Shown here: in pieces, positions 9,619 through 19,767 of the stretch
Layout: every line of letters begins with the position of its first letter
Position numbering within the stretch: the first letter of the stretch is position 1
NCBI GenBank assembly: GCA_004377355.1
Contig: SOIB01000103.1
Location: forward strand, 1-42,453
DNA from: Candidatus Stahliibacteriota bacterium
GTDB taxonomy: Bacteria > Hydrothermota > UBA3072
Direction: 5' to 3'
Length of the DNA stretch: 42,453 bases
Notes under the pieces: model-generated
What the model was told of the DNA's origin: nothing
The model's input: the letters and a program-made list of their open reading frames with translations, nothing else
Database searches by the model: none
Position numbers and translations under genes: made by a program

Positions 9619-9647
9619 TTGACATTTAATGTTATATTCAATATTCT
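9619..9647 (+). promoter_or_regulatory. TTGACA-N17-TATTCT promoter of lpdA, 6 nt from GTG
   Basis: Canonical hexamers and spacing; GTG start at 9654. Confidence 0.8.
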
Positions 9648-9653
9648 TCCCAG

Positions 9654-10994
9654 GTGAGATTAGGGATAATAGGGGGAGGTCCTGGTGGGTATAGTGCAGC
9701 TCTTCGGGCCTCTCAAAAAGGACTGGATACCACTATATTTGAAAAAGAAGAAATAGGTGGTGTATGCCTTAATGTAGGTTGTATACCTACAAAAGCATTA
9801 ATTACATGTGCTAACTTACAAAATTCCCTTAAAAAATCAAAGCGTTTTGGTATAAATGTAGAGGTAAAATCCTCAGACTGGGAGAAAATCCAGGATTTTA
9901 AGGCAAGTGCAACTAAACGCCTGGTTCTTGGGGTGTCAAATCTCCTTCGTAAGAGAGGTATCGGAATAATAAAAAAGAAGGCAAAGTTATTGGATGAATT
10001 TGTAATTGAAGCAGGGAGTAATAGGTATGAGTTTGATAGAATTATCATTGCAGCGGGTTCTCTTCCTAAGAAACCTACATTCCCAATAGTGGAAGGCATG
10101 TGGGATAGCTCGGATGCAATCAATTCCCAAGTGATTCCACAATCATTAACCATTATTGGCGGTGGTGTGATAGGATTGGAATTTGCACATATATACGCTT
10201 CCTTCGGAAGTGATGTTTCTATTATAGAGTTGGAAAGTGAGATTCTTCCCGGAGAGGATAAAGATTTAGCAGCGTCCTTACGAAAGACATTTGAGAAAAG
10301 GGGTATCCGATTCTACATTTCTGCATCAGTTAAAGAAATAAAAGCCGATGAGAACTTCAAAATAAATTTTCTTCATAATGGTGAGAAAAAGGAATTAGAA
10401 GCGGATAAAGTTCTGCTTTCTATTGGTAGAAGTCCCTTTATTCAGGAATTCGCTAGTAATCTAACAGTTGAGGGTGAAGCAATTAAGGTGGATACACATT
10501 TAAGAACCAGTGTTAAAAATATCTATGCAATAGGAGATTGTATTGGTGGTAATTTACTTGCTCATGCTGCTTATAAGGAAGCAGAGATTGCAGTTCGAAA
10601 TATCCTCGGAGAGGATATTGAAATTGATGAGAGGGTAGTTCCCAGAGTTGTCTACACGAATCCCGAATTTGCTTCAGTGGGTTTTACCGAAGACGAGCTT
10701 AAGAGAGAGGGAATGGACTTTGAACGGGCTAGATTTCCATTTTCTGGTAACCCTCGGGCAATAGCATCAGGTGAAACAGTAGGTGAAGTCAAAATATTTT
10801 ATAATAAAAAAGGAGAGATATTAGGAGGGTGTATTATTAATATTGAAGCTTCTGAGTTAATTTCTCAAGTTTCTATTGCTATGGAATATGGGATTAATGT
10901 CAAGAAACTCTCAAGTGTAGTTTTTCCTCACCCTACACTTTCAGAAGCGATTAAAGAAGCCACTTCAATTGCTGACGGGAATCCAATTCATTAA
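9654..10994 (+). CDS. lpdA: Dihydrolipoyl dehydrogenase
   Basis: GIIGGGPGGYSAALRA, redox-active GVCLNVGCIPTKAL, C-terminal VFPHPTLSEA. Confidence 0.95.
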   Translation: MRLGIIGGGPGGYSAALRASQKGLDTTIFEKEEIGGVCLNVGCIPTKALITCANLQNSLKKSKRFGINVEVKSSDWEKIQDFKASATKRLVLGVSNLLRKRGIGIIKKKAKLLDEFVIEAGSNRYEFDRIIIAAGSLPKKPTFPIVEGMWDSSDAINSQVIPQSLTIIGGGVIGLEFAHIYASFGSDVSIIELESEILPGEDKDLAASLRKTFEKRGIRFYISASVKEIKADENFKINFLHNGEKKELEADKVLLSIGRSPFIQEFASNLTVEGEAIKVDTHLRTSVKNIYAIGDCIGGNLLAHAAYKEAEIAVRNILGEDIEIDERVVPRVVYTNPEFASVGFTEDELKREGMDFERARFPFSGNPRAIASGETVGEVKIFYNKKGEILGGCIINIEASELISQVSIAMEYGINVKKLSSVVFPHPTLSEAIKEATSIADGNPIH

Positions 10995-11010
10995 ATAAAG
11001 GAGGTGTTAT

Positions 11011-12378
11011 ATGGCTTCTATAAGTCGAACAATGGCACAATTTGCACTTTCTCTTGATTATAATGATATACCTCTTAACGTGATTAAGGAGGTAAAGCGT
11101 TTTCTTCTTGATTCTATTGGTTGTGCCCTTGCTGCATGTGGCAATGAAGATATGGAAGCGGCACACAAATATATAAAGAACATTGGAGGAACCGAGCAGG
11201 CAACAGTCATTGGATATGGAACACGTTCTAATATAGTAAATACCACTTTTATGAACTCACTTCTTATAAGGGCGCTTGATTATAATGACATCTACTGGGA
11301 GCAGGATCCATCCCATCCCTCAGATATAATACCAGCTGCTCTTTCTCCAGGAGAGTGGTTCAATAGAAGTGGAAAGGATATTCTCCTAGGTATCTTAATT
11401 GCTTATGAATTGGAGATGCGACTTTGTAATGCAGCAGTGCCAGGTATAAGAGAAATTGGATGGCATCACGCATCTCTTACACAGTTAGTATCACCTCTCG
11501 TTTCTGGAAGGATGATGAATCTTTCAGAGGATGAGATGGTATCTGCTGTGGGGATTAGTGGTTCATCACATTTTACCCTTGGTGGCGTTGTGGCGGGAGC
11601 TCTTACCAATATGAAAAATACAGCAGACCCTATGGCAGTTGAAGCAGGTGTTAGAGCAGCACTACTTTCCAAGGAAGGTTATAAGGGTCCTGAAGAAGTT
11701 TATGAAGGTAAAGAAGGGGTCTTTGAAGTAATAAATGGGGTTAAGTGGAATGAAGATAAATTGATCGATGGATTAGGCAATAAGTTCCTCATTACCCAGT
11801 GTGGGTATAAAGCCTTTCCAACCGAAGCACTTACCCATCAACCAATAACTGCAGTACTTTCTGTTATGGAAGAGAATAACATCGCTTGCGAAGAAGTTAA
11901 GGAAGTTCTAATTGAGACAACAAAAAGGGGGAAAGATATACTCTCAGACCCTTCTAAATATGATCCAAAGACAAAAGAGACTGCTGATCATTCTCTTCCT
12001 TATTGTGTCGCTTGCGCTATTGTTAAGGGTAATGTTTTACCATCTGACTTTGAAGAGGAAACAATTTTTGATGCGAGAGTGAGAAGGATTCTTCCGCTTA
12101 TAAAAGTAAAAGCAAATCCACAGATTGATTCTCTCTTCCCCCGTGTTAAGAGGGCTATTGTTACTATAAAGACCAATAGAGGAGAGTTTACAAAGACCGA
12201 AGACCATGCCAAGGGGAGACCAGAGAGACCATTAAGTGATGAAGAATTAATAGACAAGTTCAAAGCAAATGCTCAAGGTAAGCTTTCAAAGGATTCTACT
12301 TCGAAGGTAGTGGATGATACAATGAATTTGGAATCTATTGATAGTATAAGTGAATATTTAAGGAGGTTGGCTATATGA
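11011..12378 (+). CDS. MmgE/PrpD family protein
   Basis: 455 aa with RFLLDSIGCALAA, HHASLTQ and DHSLPYCVACAI motifs. Confidence 0.92.
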   Translation: MASISRTMAQFALSLDYNDIPLNVIKEVKRFLLDSIGCALAACGNEDMEAAHKYIKNIGGTEQATVIGYGTRSNIVNTTFMNSLLIRALDYNDIYWEQDPSHPSDIIPAALSPGEWFNRSGKDILLGILIAYELEMRLCNAAVPGIREIGWHHASLTQLVSPLVSGRMMNLSEDEMVSAVGISGSSHFTLGGVVAGALTNMKNTADPMAVEAGVRAALLSKEGYKGPEEVYEGKEGVFEVINGVKWNEDKLIDGLGNKFLITQCGYKAFPTEALTHQPITAVLSVMEENNIACEEVKEVLIETTKRGKDILSDPSKYDPKTKETADHSLPYCVACAIVKGNVLPSDFEEETIFDARVRRILPLIKVKANPQIDSLFPRVKRAIVTIKTNRGEFTKTEDHAKGRPERPLSDEELIDKFKANAQGKLSKDSTSKVVDDTMNLESIDSISEYLRRLAI

Positions 12379-13835
12379 AGGAAAAGTGGGATAATAGGTT
12401 AGCTTTTATCCTTGCTGCTATTGGCAGTGCTATAGGCCTCGGAAATTTTTGGCGTTTTCCGTATATAGCTTACCGTTATGGTGGGGGTGCATTCTTAATT
12501 CCTTATCTTGTAGCTCTCTTCACGGCAGGAATACCACTTTTAATACTAGAATTTACTCTGGGTCATAAAACAGAACATGGAGCACCCCTTGCCTTTGGGA
12601 GTTATAGAAAGAATTGGAAATGGCTGGGCTGGTTTTCAATAGCAGTCGCCTTTGGAATAGTGACCTACTATACTGTCATTATGTCATGGTCGTTCATCTA
12701 TTTCTTTCATTCTTTTTCCCTCTCGTGGGGTAGTATACCTGAATTATTTTTCAATAAAATGGTGTTGGAAATAACAGATTCCCCGTTTAATCTAGGTGGA
12801 ATCAACTACATTATATTGATTTTTCTCATTGTCACATGGATTGCCATCTATTACAGTATATACCATGGAGTGAAGACAGTTGGAAAAGTAGTGTACGTTA
12901 CAGTAATTCTGCCATGGTTAATTCTATTGGTCCTAATCATTAGAGGAATAACCCTGCCAGGAGCACTTGAAGGATTGAGTTACTATCTTACCCCAAATTT
13001 TGCTGCCTTAAAGGATCCAACCGTATGGATAAATGCATATGCTCAGATATTTTTTACACTTTCAGTTGGGTTAGGAATAATGATTGCTTATTCATCATAC
13101 TTACCTCGGAAGGCAGATATTGTTAATAACGCCTTTATTATCGGGTTTGCTAACTGTTTTACCAGCTTTCTCGCAGGTATTGCAGTTTTTTCTTCTCTTG
13201 GATTCCTTGCTTATCAGACAGGAAAACCTGTTTCTGATGTTGTAGCTTCAGGCCCTGGTCTTGTTTTTGTTGCATACCCTACAATAATCAATATGCTTCC
13301 ATTTGCCAATAAGATATTTGGAGCCCTCTTTTTCGTGATGTTGCTTACCCTTGGAATTGATTCTGCATTCTCGCTTGTTGAAGCTGCATCAAAAGCAGCA
13401 TTAGAACAATGGAAAAAAATTCCTAGAAGAGCATTGAATCTTCTTATATCAATTATTGCAATAATTGTTGGGCTAATCTTTTCTTCAAGAGGAGGGCTTT
13501 ACTGGTTAGATATTATAGACCATTATATTAGCACCTATGGGCTTGTAGTGGTAGGATTCCTGGAAGCTATTTTTATAGGATACCTTATAAATACAAAAAG
13601 CTTTCAGGATTATATGAATAAACAGTCTGAGATTATGGCTGGTAAATGGTGGTTATACTCTATAAAGATTGTAGTACCTGTTGTGTTATTGGTAGCTATA
13701 GTATATAATACAATTAATGAACTCCGGACTCCTTATGAAGGATATCCAAAACTTGCGCTGAACTTTGGATTTGCCTTCATTTTATTACTTCTTATTATAT
13801 CAATATTATTGTCAAGGAAACAAAGGAGGTTATAG
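12375..13835 (+). CDS. Neurotransmitter:sodium symporter (NSS/SNF) family transporter
   Basis: AAIGSAIGLGNFWRFPYIAYRYGGGAFLIPY signature; about 12 TM helices. Confidence 0.95.
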   Translation: MKEKWDNRLAFILAAIGSAIGLGNFWRFPYIAYRYGGGAFLIPYLVALFTAGIPLLILEFTLGHKTEHGAPLAFGSYRKNWKWLGWFSIAVAFGIVTYYTVIMSWSFIYFFHSFSLSWGSIPELFFNKMVLEITDSPFNLGGINYIILIFLIVTWIAIYYSIYHGVKTVGKVVYVTVILPWLILLVLIIRGITLPGALEGLSYYLTPNFAALKDPTVWINAYAQIFFTLSVGLGIMIAYSSYLPRKADIVNNAFIIGFANCFTSFLAGIAVFSSLGFLAYQTGKPVSDVVASGPGLVFVAYPTIINMLPFANKIFGALFFVMLLTLGIDSAFSLVEAASKAALEQWKKIPRRALNLLISIIAIIVGLIFSSRGGLYWLDIIDHYISTYGLVVVGFLEAIFIGYLINTKSFQDYMNKQSEIMAGKWWLYSIKIVVPVVLLVAIVYNTINELRTPYEGYPKLALNFGFAFILLLLIISILLSRKQRRL

Positions 13836-13954
13836 TGCCTGTTTCTGCTTGGGTAATGCTTTTTGTTACTCTTTTTATATATATAGGTGGACTCTTGTTT
13901 AGTTTCTCGAAGATAAAAAGTACTAAAGATAATGAGAGCGGGGGAGAGTTTTAA
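13835..13954 (+). CDS. MetS-like NSS transporter small subunit, 39 aa
   Basis: GTG start overlaps the TAG stop of the NSS gene, SD GGAGG at 13825; MPVSAWVMLFVTLFIYIGGLLFSFSKIKSTKDNESGGEF, single TM. Not in the ORF track. Confidence 0.8.
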   Translation: MPVSAWVMLFVTLFIYIGGLLFSFSKIKSTKDNESGGEF

Positions 13955-14142
13955 AGGGGGAAGATAACTTTAATTTAAAAGTCCTATTTAGAATAAAAGA
14001 TTTGAACCTTGAACACTACAACATATTTTCCTAAAACTTTTAAAGTTGCGAATAATCGTTTATTAAATTATATTAGGAGGGTCTACTTTTTGGGTTATAA
14101 AATGCTACTAAAAGCAAGATAGATAAATATAGGAGAGCTTAA

Positions 14143-15609
14143 GTGATACTGAAAAAGCAAATTATATTAAATGTAAGAAGAGGCGATGTAAGGGTGGTTG
14201 TGCGTGAGAATGATGAGTTGACAGAATTCTATATTGAAAGAGGTGGAATTGTATCCTCAGTTGGAAATATTATTAAGGGAAGAATTGATACTATTAGAGA
14301 AGAGCTCAAAGCAGCTTTTGTGGATATTGGGGAGGAGGAGGCTGGTTTCCTTCCTCTTAAGGACCTTTATGCTTCTGTATCTGAAAAGAATAGAGCTCTT
14401 GTTAGGGCGGAGATAATAGTTCAGGTAAAGAAGGAAGCCTATGGAACTAAGGGAGCTAGATTAACCACTTTTATAGCTATCCCAGGAAGATTTCTTGTCC
14501 TTCTGCCATTCAGAGGATTGGTTGGTATATCACGAAATATAAAAGATAAAGATGAAAGGAAAAGACTCCAGAGTTTTGCGAGTAAAATACTACCAAAGAA
14601 TATGGGATTTATTATAAGAACCGTGGCAGAGGGGAAGAACATAAAGGTTCTGAAACTGGAGCTGACCGAGCTACTCTCTGAGTGGAAAAGGATTAAAAGA
14701 AAGATTAGGACAGAGATTGCTCCAACTATACTCTGGAAGGAACAAGAGTTACCAATTAAGATTACAAGAGACCTTCTTGATGGTTCTGTGGTTGAATTAA
14801 TTGTGGATTCAAAAAAGGCTTACAAGAAAATAATTGATTACCTATCTGTCAGAGAATCTACTTTTTTGGATAGAGTGAAGTTGTATGGGGAATCTCTGCC
14901 AATATTCTCACATTATGGTATTGAGCAGGAAATGCGCAAGATATTTAGAAGAAAGATATGGCTTAAGAGCGGGGGGTATATCGTTATTGATAAGACAGAA
15001 GCCTTGACTATTTTTGATGTAAATACCGGTAAGTACAAGGGTAACAAAAAAACAGAGGAAATGATATATAAGACTAATAGTGAGGCAGCTTCCGAGATAG
15101 CAAGGCAACTTAGGCTAAGGGATATTGGGGGTATAATAATTATCGATTTCATAGATATGGAAGATGAGAATAAAGAAAGAAGTTTCATTGACAGATTCAA
15201 ATCTTATTTAGAGAGGGATAAGGCACGATTTAAGATTGCAAATAGCCTTTCTAACTATGGGTTATTAGAAATGACAAGAGAGAGAGTGAGAAAGAGTATT
15301 TCTAAGCGTTTCATAGAGACATGTCCATATTGTGAAGGTAAGGGTCATGTACTTTCACCTCCGTATCTATTCTCTAAATTTATATCCTGGATTGAAGAGA
15401 AGAAAAATTTACTTGAAAACACTAAAATTCGTATTCTTGCAAACCCCAGGGTGGCAAATTATTTTGAAACAGAAGGAAGAGAATCTCTCGAACATTTCTG
15501 TCACAAGAACAAAATGCATATAGAGGTTATAAGTAAGGAGGACCAATCAATGGAATCCGTAAAAATTATTACAATGAAAAGAGATGAGACTGTGACAGAA
15601 GAGATATGA
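14143..15609 (+). CDS. rng: Ribonuclease E/G family protein
   Basis: YIERGGIVSSVGNIIKGRI...AAFVDIGEEEAGFL S1 region, DVNTGKY, GGIIIIDFIDM, C-terminal CPYCEGKG zinc link. Confidence 0.95.
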   Translation: MILKKQIILNVRRGDVRVVVRENDELTEFYIERGGIVSSVGNIIKGRIDTIREELKAAFVDIGEEEAGFLPLKDLYASVSEKNRALVRAEIIVQVKKEAYGTKGARLTTFIAIPGRFLVLLPFRGLVGISRNIKDKDERKRLQSFASKILPKNMGFIIRTVAEGKNIKVLKLELTELLSEWKRIKRKIRTEIAPTILWKEQELPIKITRDLLDGSVVELIVDSKKAYKKIIDYLSVRESTFLDRVKLYGESLPIFSHYGIEQEMRKIFRRKIWLKSGGYIVIDKTEALTIFDVNTGKYKGNKKTEEMIYKTNSEAASEIARQLRLRDIGGIIIIDFIDMEDENKERSFIDRFKSYLERDKARFKIANSLSNYGLLEMTRERVRKSISKRFIETCPYCEGKGHVLSPPYLFSKFISWIEEKKNLLENTKIRILANPRVANYFETEGRESLEHFCHKNKMHIEVISKEDQSMESVKIITMKRDETVTEEI

Positions 15610-16913
15610 ATAGACTGATTCTTGGCATTCTTTTACTTATTAATTGTGCTTATTACAACACTTTCTATAATGCTAGAAAGTACTTTGATGACGGTTTAAA
15701 ACAGCAGAAAGAGGGGAGAAGTGGAGCCCAAGATTTCCAAAAGAGTGTTCTGAAATGTAATAAGGTTATAGCAAGATATCCAGGGTCGAAGTGGATGGAT
15801 GATGCTTTATTTCTGCTTGGAAAAAATTTCTATTACTTAGACCAACTTTCAAAAGCAAAGTTAAATTTTAGAAAGATTATCGAACATTACCCTGATTCCC
15901 CATTCTATCCCGAGAGTATGCTATATTTAGGTAAAATTTCAATGGAAGAAGGCGGATTCACTGAGGCATTTATTTTACTTGATAGAGCTACTGATTCAGG
16001 GGATTTGAAAATCAAGATGGAAGCTTTTAAAACAAAACTTGAGATACACCTTCGAAGTGACTCTCCAGAGGAAGCAATAGCTGCCGGGAAGGAGTTTATA
16101 AACGAATACAGTGCCCATAAAGCCGAGGTATATTACATAATGGGGAATGCATATAGCAGGATAGGAGACCACGAGAAAGCCCTAGAGATGTATAAAAAAT
16201 CGATAAGTGAAGCAAAGGACTTAAAATTAGATGGTTTACGCTATAAACTAGCCAGTGTATATATGGAGTTAGATAGTCTTGCCAAAGCACTATCTGTGAT
16301 TGGTGAATATAAAGGGAGTGACTCTCTTGTTGTTCTTAAAGGTAAAATTCAGAGGAAGATAGGTAGATCCGAGGAAGCGGAAGAAACGTTGAAATTTGCT
16401 AAGAATTGGAGAAACGAGTTAGGTGCGATTGCTAATTATGAGCTAGGATTCCTCAAGGAAACAGAGGGTGATTTAGAGAAGGCAGAGAAATTTTATTCTA
16501 AAACGATTGAGATTGGAAATTTCGGTAGGATAACAAATTTAGCAAGGGCAAGGAAAGATATCCTAAGTATGCTATCTCTACTCGATAGAGACACTAGTGT
16601 TTCTGATTCAACTGGATATGTGGAAGATCCTGCTTATGTCTATTTCAGAATTGGGGAGCTCTATTATATAGAAATAAATGATCAGGAAAGTGCAATAGAA
16701 AATTATAAAAAAGTTTTTATGGATTTTCCAGAGAGTGTATATGCCCCGAAAGCCATATATGTATTATTAAATATACTCTCCAGAGAACTTAATGATTCAT
16801 CACAAGTTTCATTCTATCTTTTCAAACTTAAAGACCTTTATCCTGAGACTGAATTCGCTAAAAAAGCTTTGGAGGAGTTTAGTGGCTTCCTTCCAGATAC
16901 TACCAGTAATTGA
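15606..16913 (+). CDS. TPR outer-membrane-type lipoprotein
   Basis: Short hydrophobic leader with lipobox-like LLINC, AYYNTFYNARKYF, multiple TPR units. Confidence 0.85.
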   Translation: MNRLILGILLLINCAYYNTFYNARKYFDDGLKQQKEGRSGAQDFQKSVLKCNKVIARYPGSKWMDDALFLLGKNFYYLDQLSKAKLNFRKIIEHYPDSPFYPESMLYLGKISMEEGGFTEAFILLDRATDSGDLKIKMEAFKTKLEIHLRSDSPEEAIAAGKEFINEYSAHKAEVYYIMGNAYSRIGDHEKALEMYKKSISEAKDLKLDGLRYKLASVYMELDSLAKALSVIGEYKGSDSLVVLKGKIQRKIGRSEEAEETLKFAKNWRNELGAIANYELGFLKETEGDLEKAEKFYSKTIEIGNFGRITNLARARKDILSMLSLLDRDTSVSDSTGYVEDPAYVYFRIGELYYIEINDQESAIENYKKVFMDFPESVYAPKAIYVLLNILSRELNDSSQVSFYLFKLKDLYPETEFAKKALEEFSGFLPDTTSN

Positions 16914-17616
16914 AAATAGAGTAGTTGGTCCTTATACATTATTAAGAGTAGAGGATAAAAAAATGCACAGCATTGCTAAATGTGGACATTTCGTAATGGT
17001 AGGTTTACCAGACTCAATGGATCCCTTTCTCCTTCGCCCCATTTCCTTTCTCTCAGTTGATGAGAAATCCTTCACAATACTAATAAAGGTCAAAGGGAAG
17101 GGCACAGAGAAGTTAAGTAAGGTGAAGGAAGGAGAAAGTTTAAAAATTTTAGGTCCTCTTGGGAAAGCTTTAGAACCCCCTGAGAATGGAATTTTGATAG
17201 CTGGAGGAATTGGTATAGCGCCACTCTATTATCAATCAGAGTGGATGAAGAGCGGGGTTCTTTTTTATGGTGCAAAAAGAGAAAAAGATCTTGTATTTAA
17301 AGAAGAGATAAAGGATAGAGGATTTATTGTGAATACAATATCAGAGGAGAAAAGAGGAACAGTTGTGGACCTTATTAGTGAAAACTTAAATTTTCTAAAG
17401 GGTAAAAAGACCTTTGTTTGTGGACCAGAATCTATGATAAAGGAATTGAAGGGGATAATAGGTGATTATGCTAAAGATACTTTTGTTTACATTGAGAGAA
17501 GAATGGGGTGTGGGCTTGGTGGATGTAAATCATGTGCGGTTAAAGTTTATTTTGAATACAAGTTAGTGTGTCAGGATGGGCCTATCTTTCCACTTCACGA
17601 GGTAAAATTTGATTGA
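16882..17616 (+). CDS. pyrK: Dihydroorotate dehydrogenase B electron-transfer subunit
   Basis: FAD/NAD-binding GGIGIAPLY and the [2Fe-2S] Cys cluster CGLGGCKSC...CQDGP; GTG start at 16882 after SD GGAGGAG (track start 16792 is too long). Confidence 0.9.
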   Translation: MASFQILPVIENRVVGPYTLLRVEDKKMHSIAKCGHFVMVGLPDSMDPFLLRPISFLSVDEKSFTILIKVKGKGTEKLSKVKEGESLKILGPLGKALEPPENGILIAGGIGIAPLYYQSEWMKSGVLFYGAKREKDLVFKEEIKDRGFIVNTISEEKRGTVVDLISENLNFLKGKKTFVCGPESMIKELKGIIGDYAKDTFVYIERRMGCGLGGCKSCAVKVYFEYKLVCQDGPIFPLHEVKFD

Positions 17617-18505
17617 CCTTACTGTTTCTTTTAACCATATTAAATTAAAAAACCCAATAATTCTAGCTTCCGGGGTATGGGACCTTCCTTATACTGAGAT
17701 AGTAGATTTTAATAAACTAGGTGGTGTTGTCTATAAAGGTATTTCATTAAAACCACGAGAGGGTAACCCAACCCCAAGGATTACTGAAACACCCTGTGGT
17801 GTTATTAACTCTATAGGTCTTGCCAATAAAGGAGTAGAAAATTTTAATAAAGAGGTATTACCTCTTTTAAAGAAGTTTGATACTGCTATATTTGTTAATA
17901 TATTTGGCGAATCCATTGAAGATTTTTCACGTATTTCAGAAAAAATCAGCGATGTTTCAGGTATTGAGGTAAATATAAGTTGTCCTAATGTTAAAAAGGG
18001 TGGAGTCTCTTTTGGGAGAGACCCAAAGACTGCTTACGCTATAACAAAAGCTGTTTGCAAAAATACAAGTTTACCTGTAATAGTCAAACTAACACCTGCA
18101 GCTTCTAATATTGTTGAAATTGCACAGGCTTGCCTGGACGGGGGTGCATCAGCTGTGACTGCTTGCAATACCTATCAAGGCCTTGTAATCGATATCGAGA
18201 GTAAAAAACCACTCTTTGATAAGGTTGTGGGTGGAGTTTCTGGTCCTGCCATAAAACCCCAGGCTTTATATAAAGTATATCAAATTTCTGAAGGGGTTGA
18301 AATTCCCGTTATTGGTTCTGGAGGTATAACCAACTATAAAGATGTCCTTGAATATTTAATTGCAGGAGCGAAATCGATCCAGCTTGGAAGCGTCATCTTC
18401 AATAATCCACTTGCACCAATGGAGATTATTGATAATATAATAAAATATATGAATGAAAAGGGGTATAGAAACCTTAAAGATATAAGGGAATGTATAGATG
18501 AATAA
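17609..18505 (+). CDS. pyrD: Dihydroorotate dehydrogenase B catalytic subunit
   Basis: LKNPIILASGVWDL, EVNISCPNVKKGG, IPVIGSGGI motifs; TTG start. Confidence 0.95.
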   Translation: MIDLTVSFNHIKLKNPIILASGVWDLPYTEIVDFNKLGGVVYKGISLKPREGNPTPRITETPCGVINSIGLANKGVENFNKEVLPLLKKFDTAIFVNIFGESIEDFSRISEKISDVSGIEVNISCPNVKKGGVSFGRDPKTAYAITKAVCKNTSLPVIVKLTPAASNIVEIAQACLDGGASAVTACNTYQGLVIDIESKKPLFDKVVGGVSGPAIKPQALYKVYQISEGVEIPVIGSGGITNYKDVLEYLIAGAKSIQLGSVIFNNPLAPMEIIDNIIKYMNEKGYRNLKDIRECIDE

Positions 18506-19226
18506 AGAAGCAAGAGATTATTTAATTGTTGCACTGGATGTGCCTACTCTAGAAAAAGCAGAAAAGATAGTTGATGAACTGGGTGAACTGGTAAAACAAT
18601 ATAAAATTGGCCTTCAACTATTTACTAAATTTGGTTCAAATGCAGTTCGTATTTTAAAAGATAGAGGGAAGCGTGTCTTTCTTGATCTAAAATTACACGA
18701 TATACCAAATACCGTTGTAGGTGCCCTTAATGCTATTATAGATATGGATGTAGATATGATTACTGTGCATGCCCTTGGAGGGTTTGAGATGATGGAATCT
18801 GCACAGAAAGTTATATGGGAGAGTAAGTTAAAGAAACCCCTTATTCTTGGTGTCACAGTTCTTACAAGTCTTGATGAAGCATTTCTACAGGATTTTTTGG
18901 GAGTTGATAAGTCAATGAGGAATCAGATACTGGATCTTGCTATGCTTGCCAAGAGTGCAGGCTTGGGTGGTGTGGTAGCCTCACCTAACGAAGTCTCTTT
19001 AATCAAAAAACAATGTGGAAAGGATTTTATCGTTGTAACCCCAGGTATAAGACCTAAGGGCGTAAAGAGTGATGATCAAAGGCGGATTGAAACGCCCGAA
19101 AAGGCTATTGCAAATGGTGCAGACTACCTCATTGTAGGAAGAGCAATTATCAAAGCAGAAGATAAAAGAAAGAGAGCACAGTTAATAATAGAGGAGATTG
19201 ATAATGGATTACATATCTCTACTTGA
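18498..19226 (+). CDS. pyrF: Orotidine 5'-phosphate decarboxylase
   Basis: DLKLHDIPNTV catalytic motif, VVTPGIRP, GADYLIVGRAI. Confidence 0.97.
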   Translation: MNKEARDYLIVALDVPTLEKAEKIVDELGELVKQYKIGLQLFTKFGSNAVRILKDRGKRVFLDLKLHDIPNTVVGALNAIIDMDVDMITVHALGGFEMMESAQKVIWESKLKKPLILGVTVLTSLDEAFLQDFLGVDKSMRNQILDLAMLAKSAGLGGVVASPNEVSLIKKQCGKDFIVVTPGIRPKGVKSDDQRRIETPEKAIANGADYLIVGRAIIKAEDKRKRAQLIIEEIDNGLHIST

Positions 19227-19767
19227 GCAGGAAGGTGCACTCCTTAAAGGTCATTTTCTTCTGGCCTCGGGTCTTCATTCAGACAAGTATATAGAAAAGT
19301 TCAGAATCCTCGAAAATCCTAAAAGTTTAGAACCTTTTATCCAAAAAATGGTCGAACTTTCTCCAAAAGTAGATTGGGTTATTGGACCGACCTTGGGAGG
19401 TGCGATTATAGCTTTTGAACTGGCGAGGGTTTTGGGAGTAAGAAGTGCCTATTCTGAAAGAAATGGTGAGGGAAGAGTACTCCGAAGGGGTTTTAACATT
19501 AAAGAGAAAGATAGTATTCTAATAGTTGATGATATACTTACTACTGGAGGGTCAATCACAGATGCAATAGTATCTATCGAAAAGGGAAAAATTCTGGGGG
19601 CAGTTGTAATGATTGACAGGAGCGTTGATGATATCGATTTTGGGATTCCCTTATATTCAGTTCTCCATTATCCTATTAATAATTATAAACCAGAGAACTG
19701 TCCTCTATGTAGAGAGGATATACCCTTAACAAAGAGAGGGGGAGGTAGGGGATATGGAACTCGATAG
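19204..19767 (+). CDS. pyrE: Orotate phosphoribosyltransferase
   Basis: PRPP motif SILIVDDILTTGGS; ATG 19204 with SD GAGGAG (track TTG at 19198 less likely). Confidence 0.95.
   Translation: MDYISLLEQEGALLKGHFLLASGLHSDKYIEKFRILENPKSLEPFIQKMVELSPKVDWVIGPTLGGAIIAFELARVLGVRSAYSERNGEGRVLRRGFNIKEKDSILIVDDILTTGGSITDAIVSIEKGKILGAVVMIDRSVDDIDFGIPLYSVLHYPINNYKPENCPLCREDIPLTKRGGGRGYGTR

Noticed and set aside
14094-14126. Short leader-peptide-like ORF (TTGGGTTATAAAATGCTACTAAAAGCAAGATAG) before rng
   Set aside because: Only 10 codons with no attenuator structure or diagnostic codons seen.
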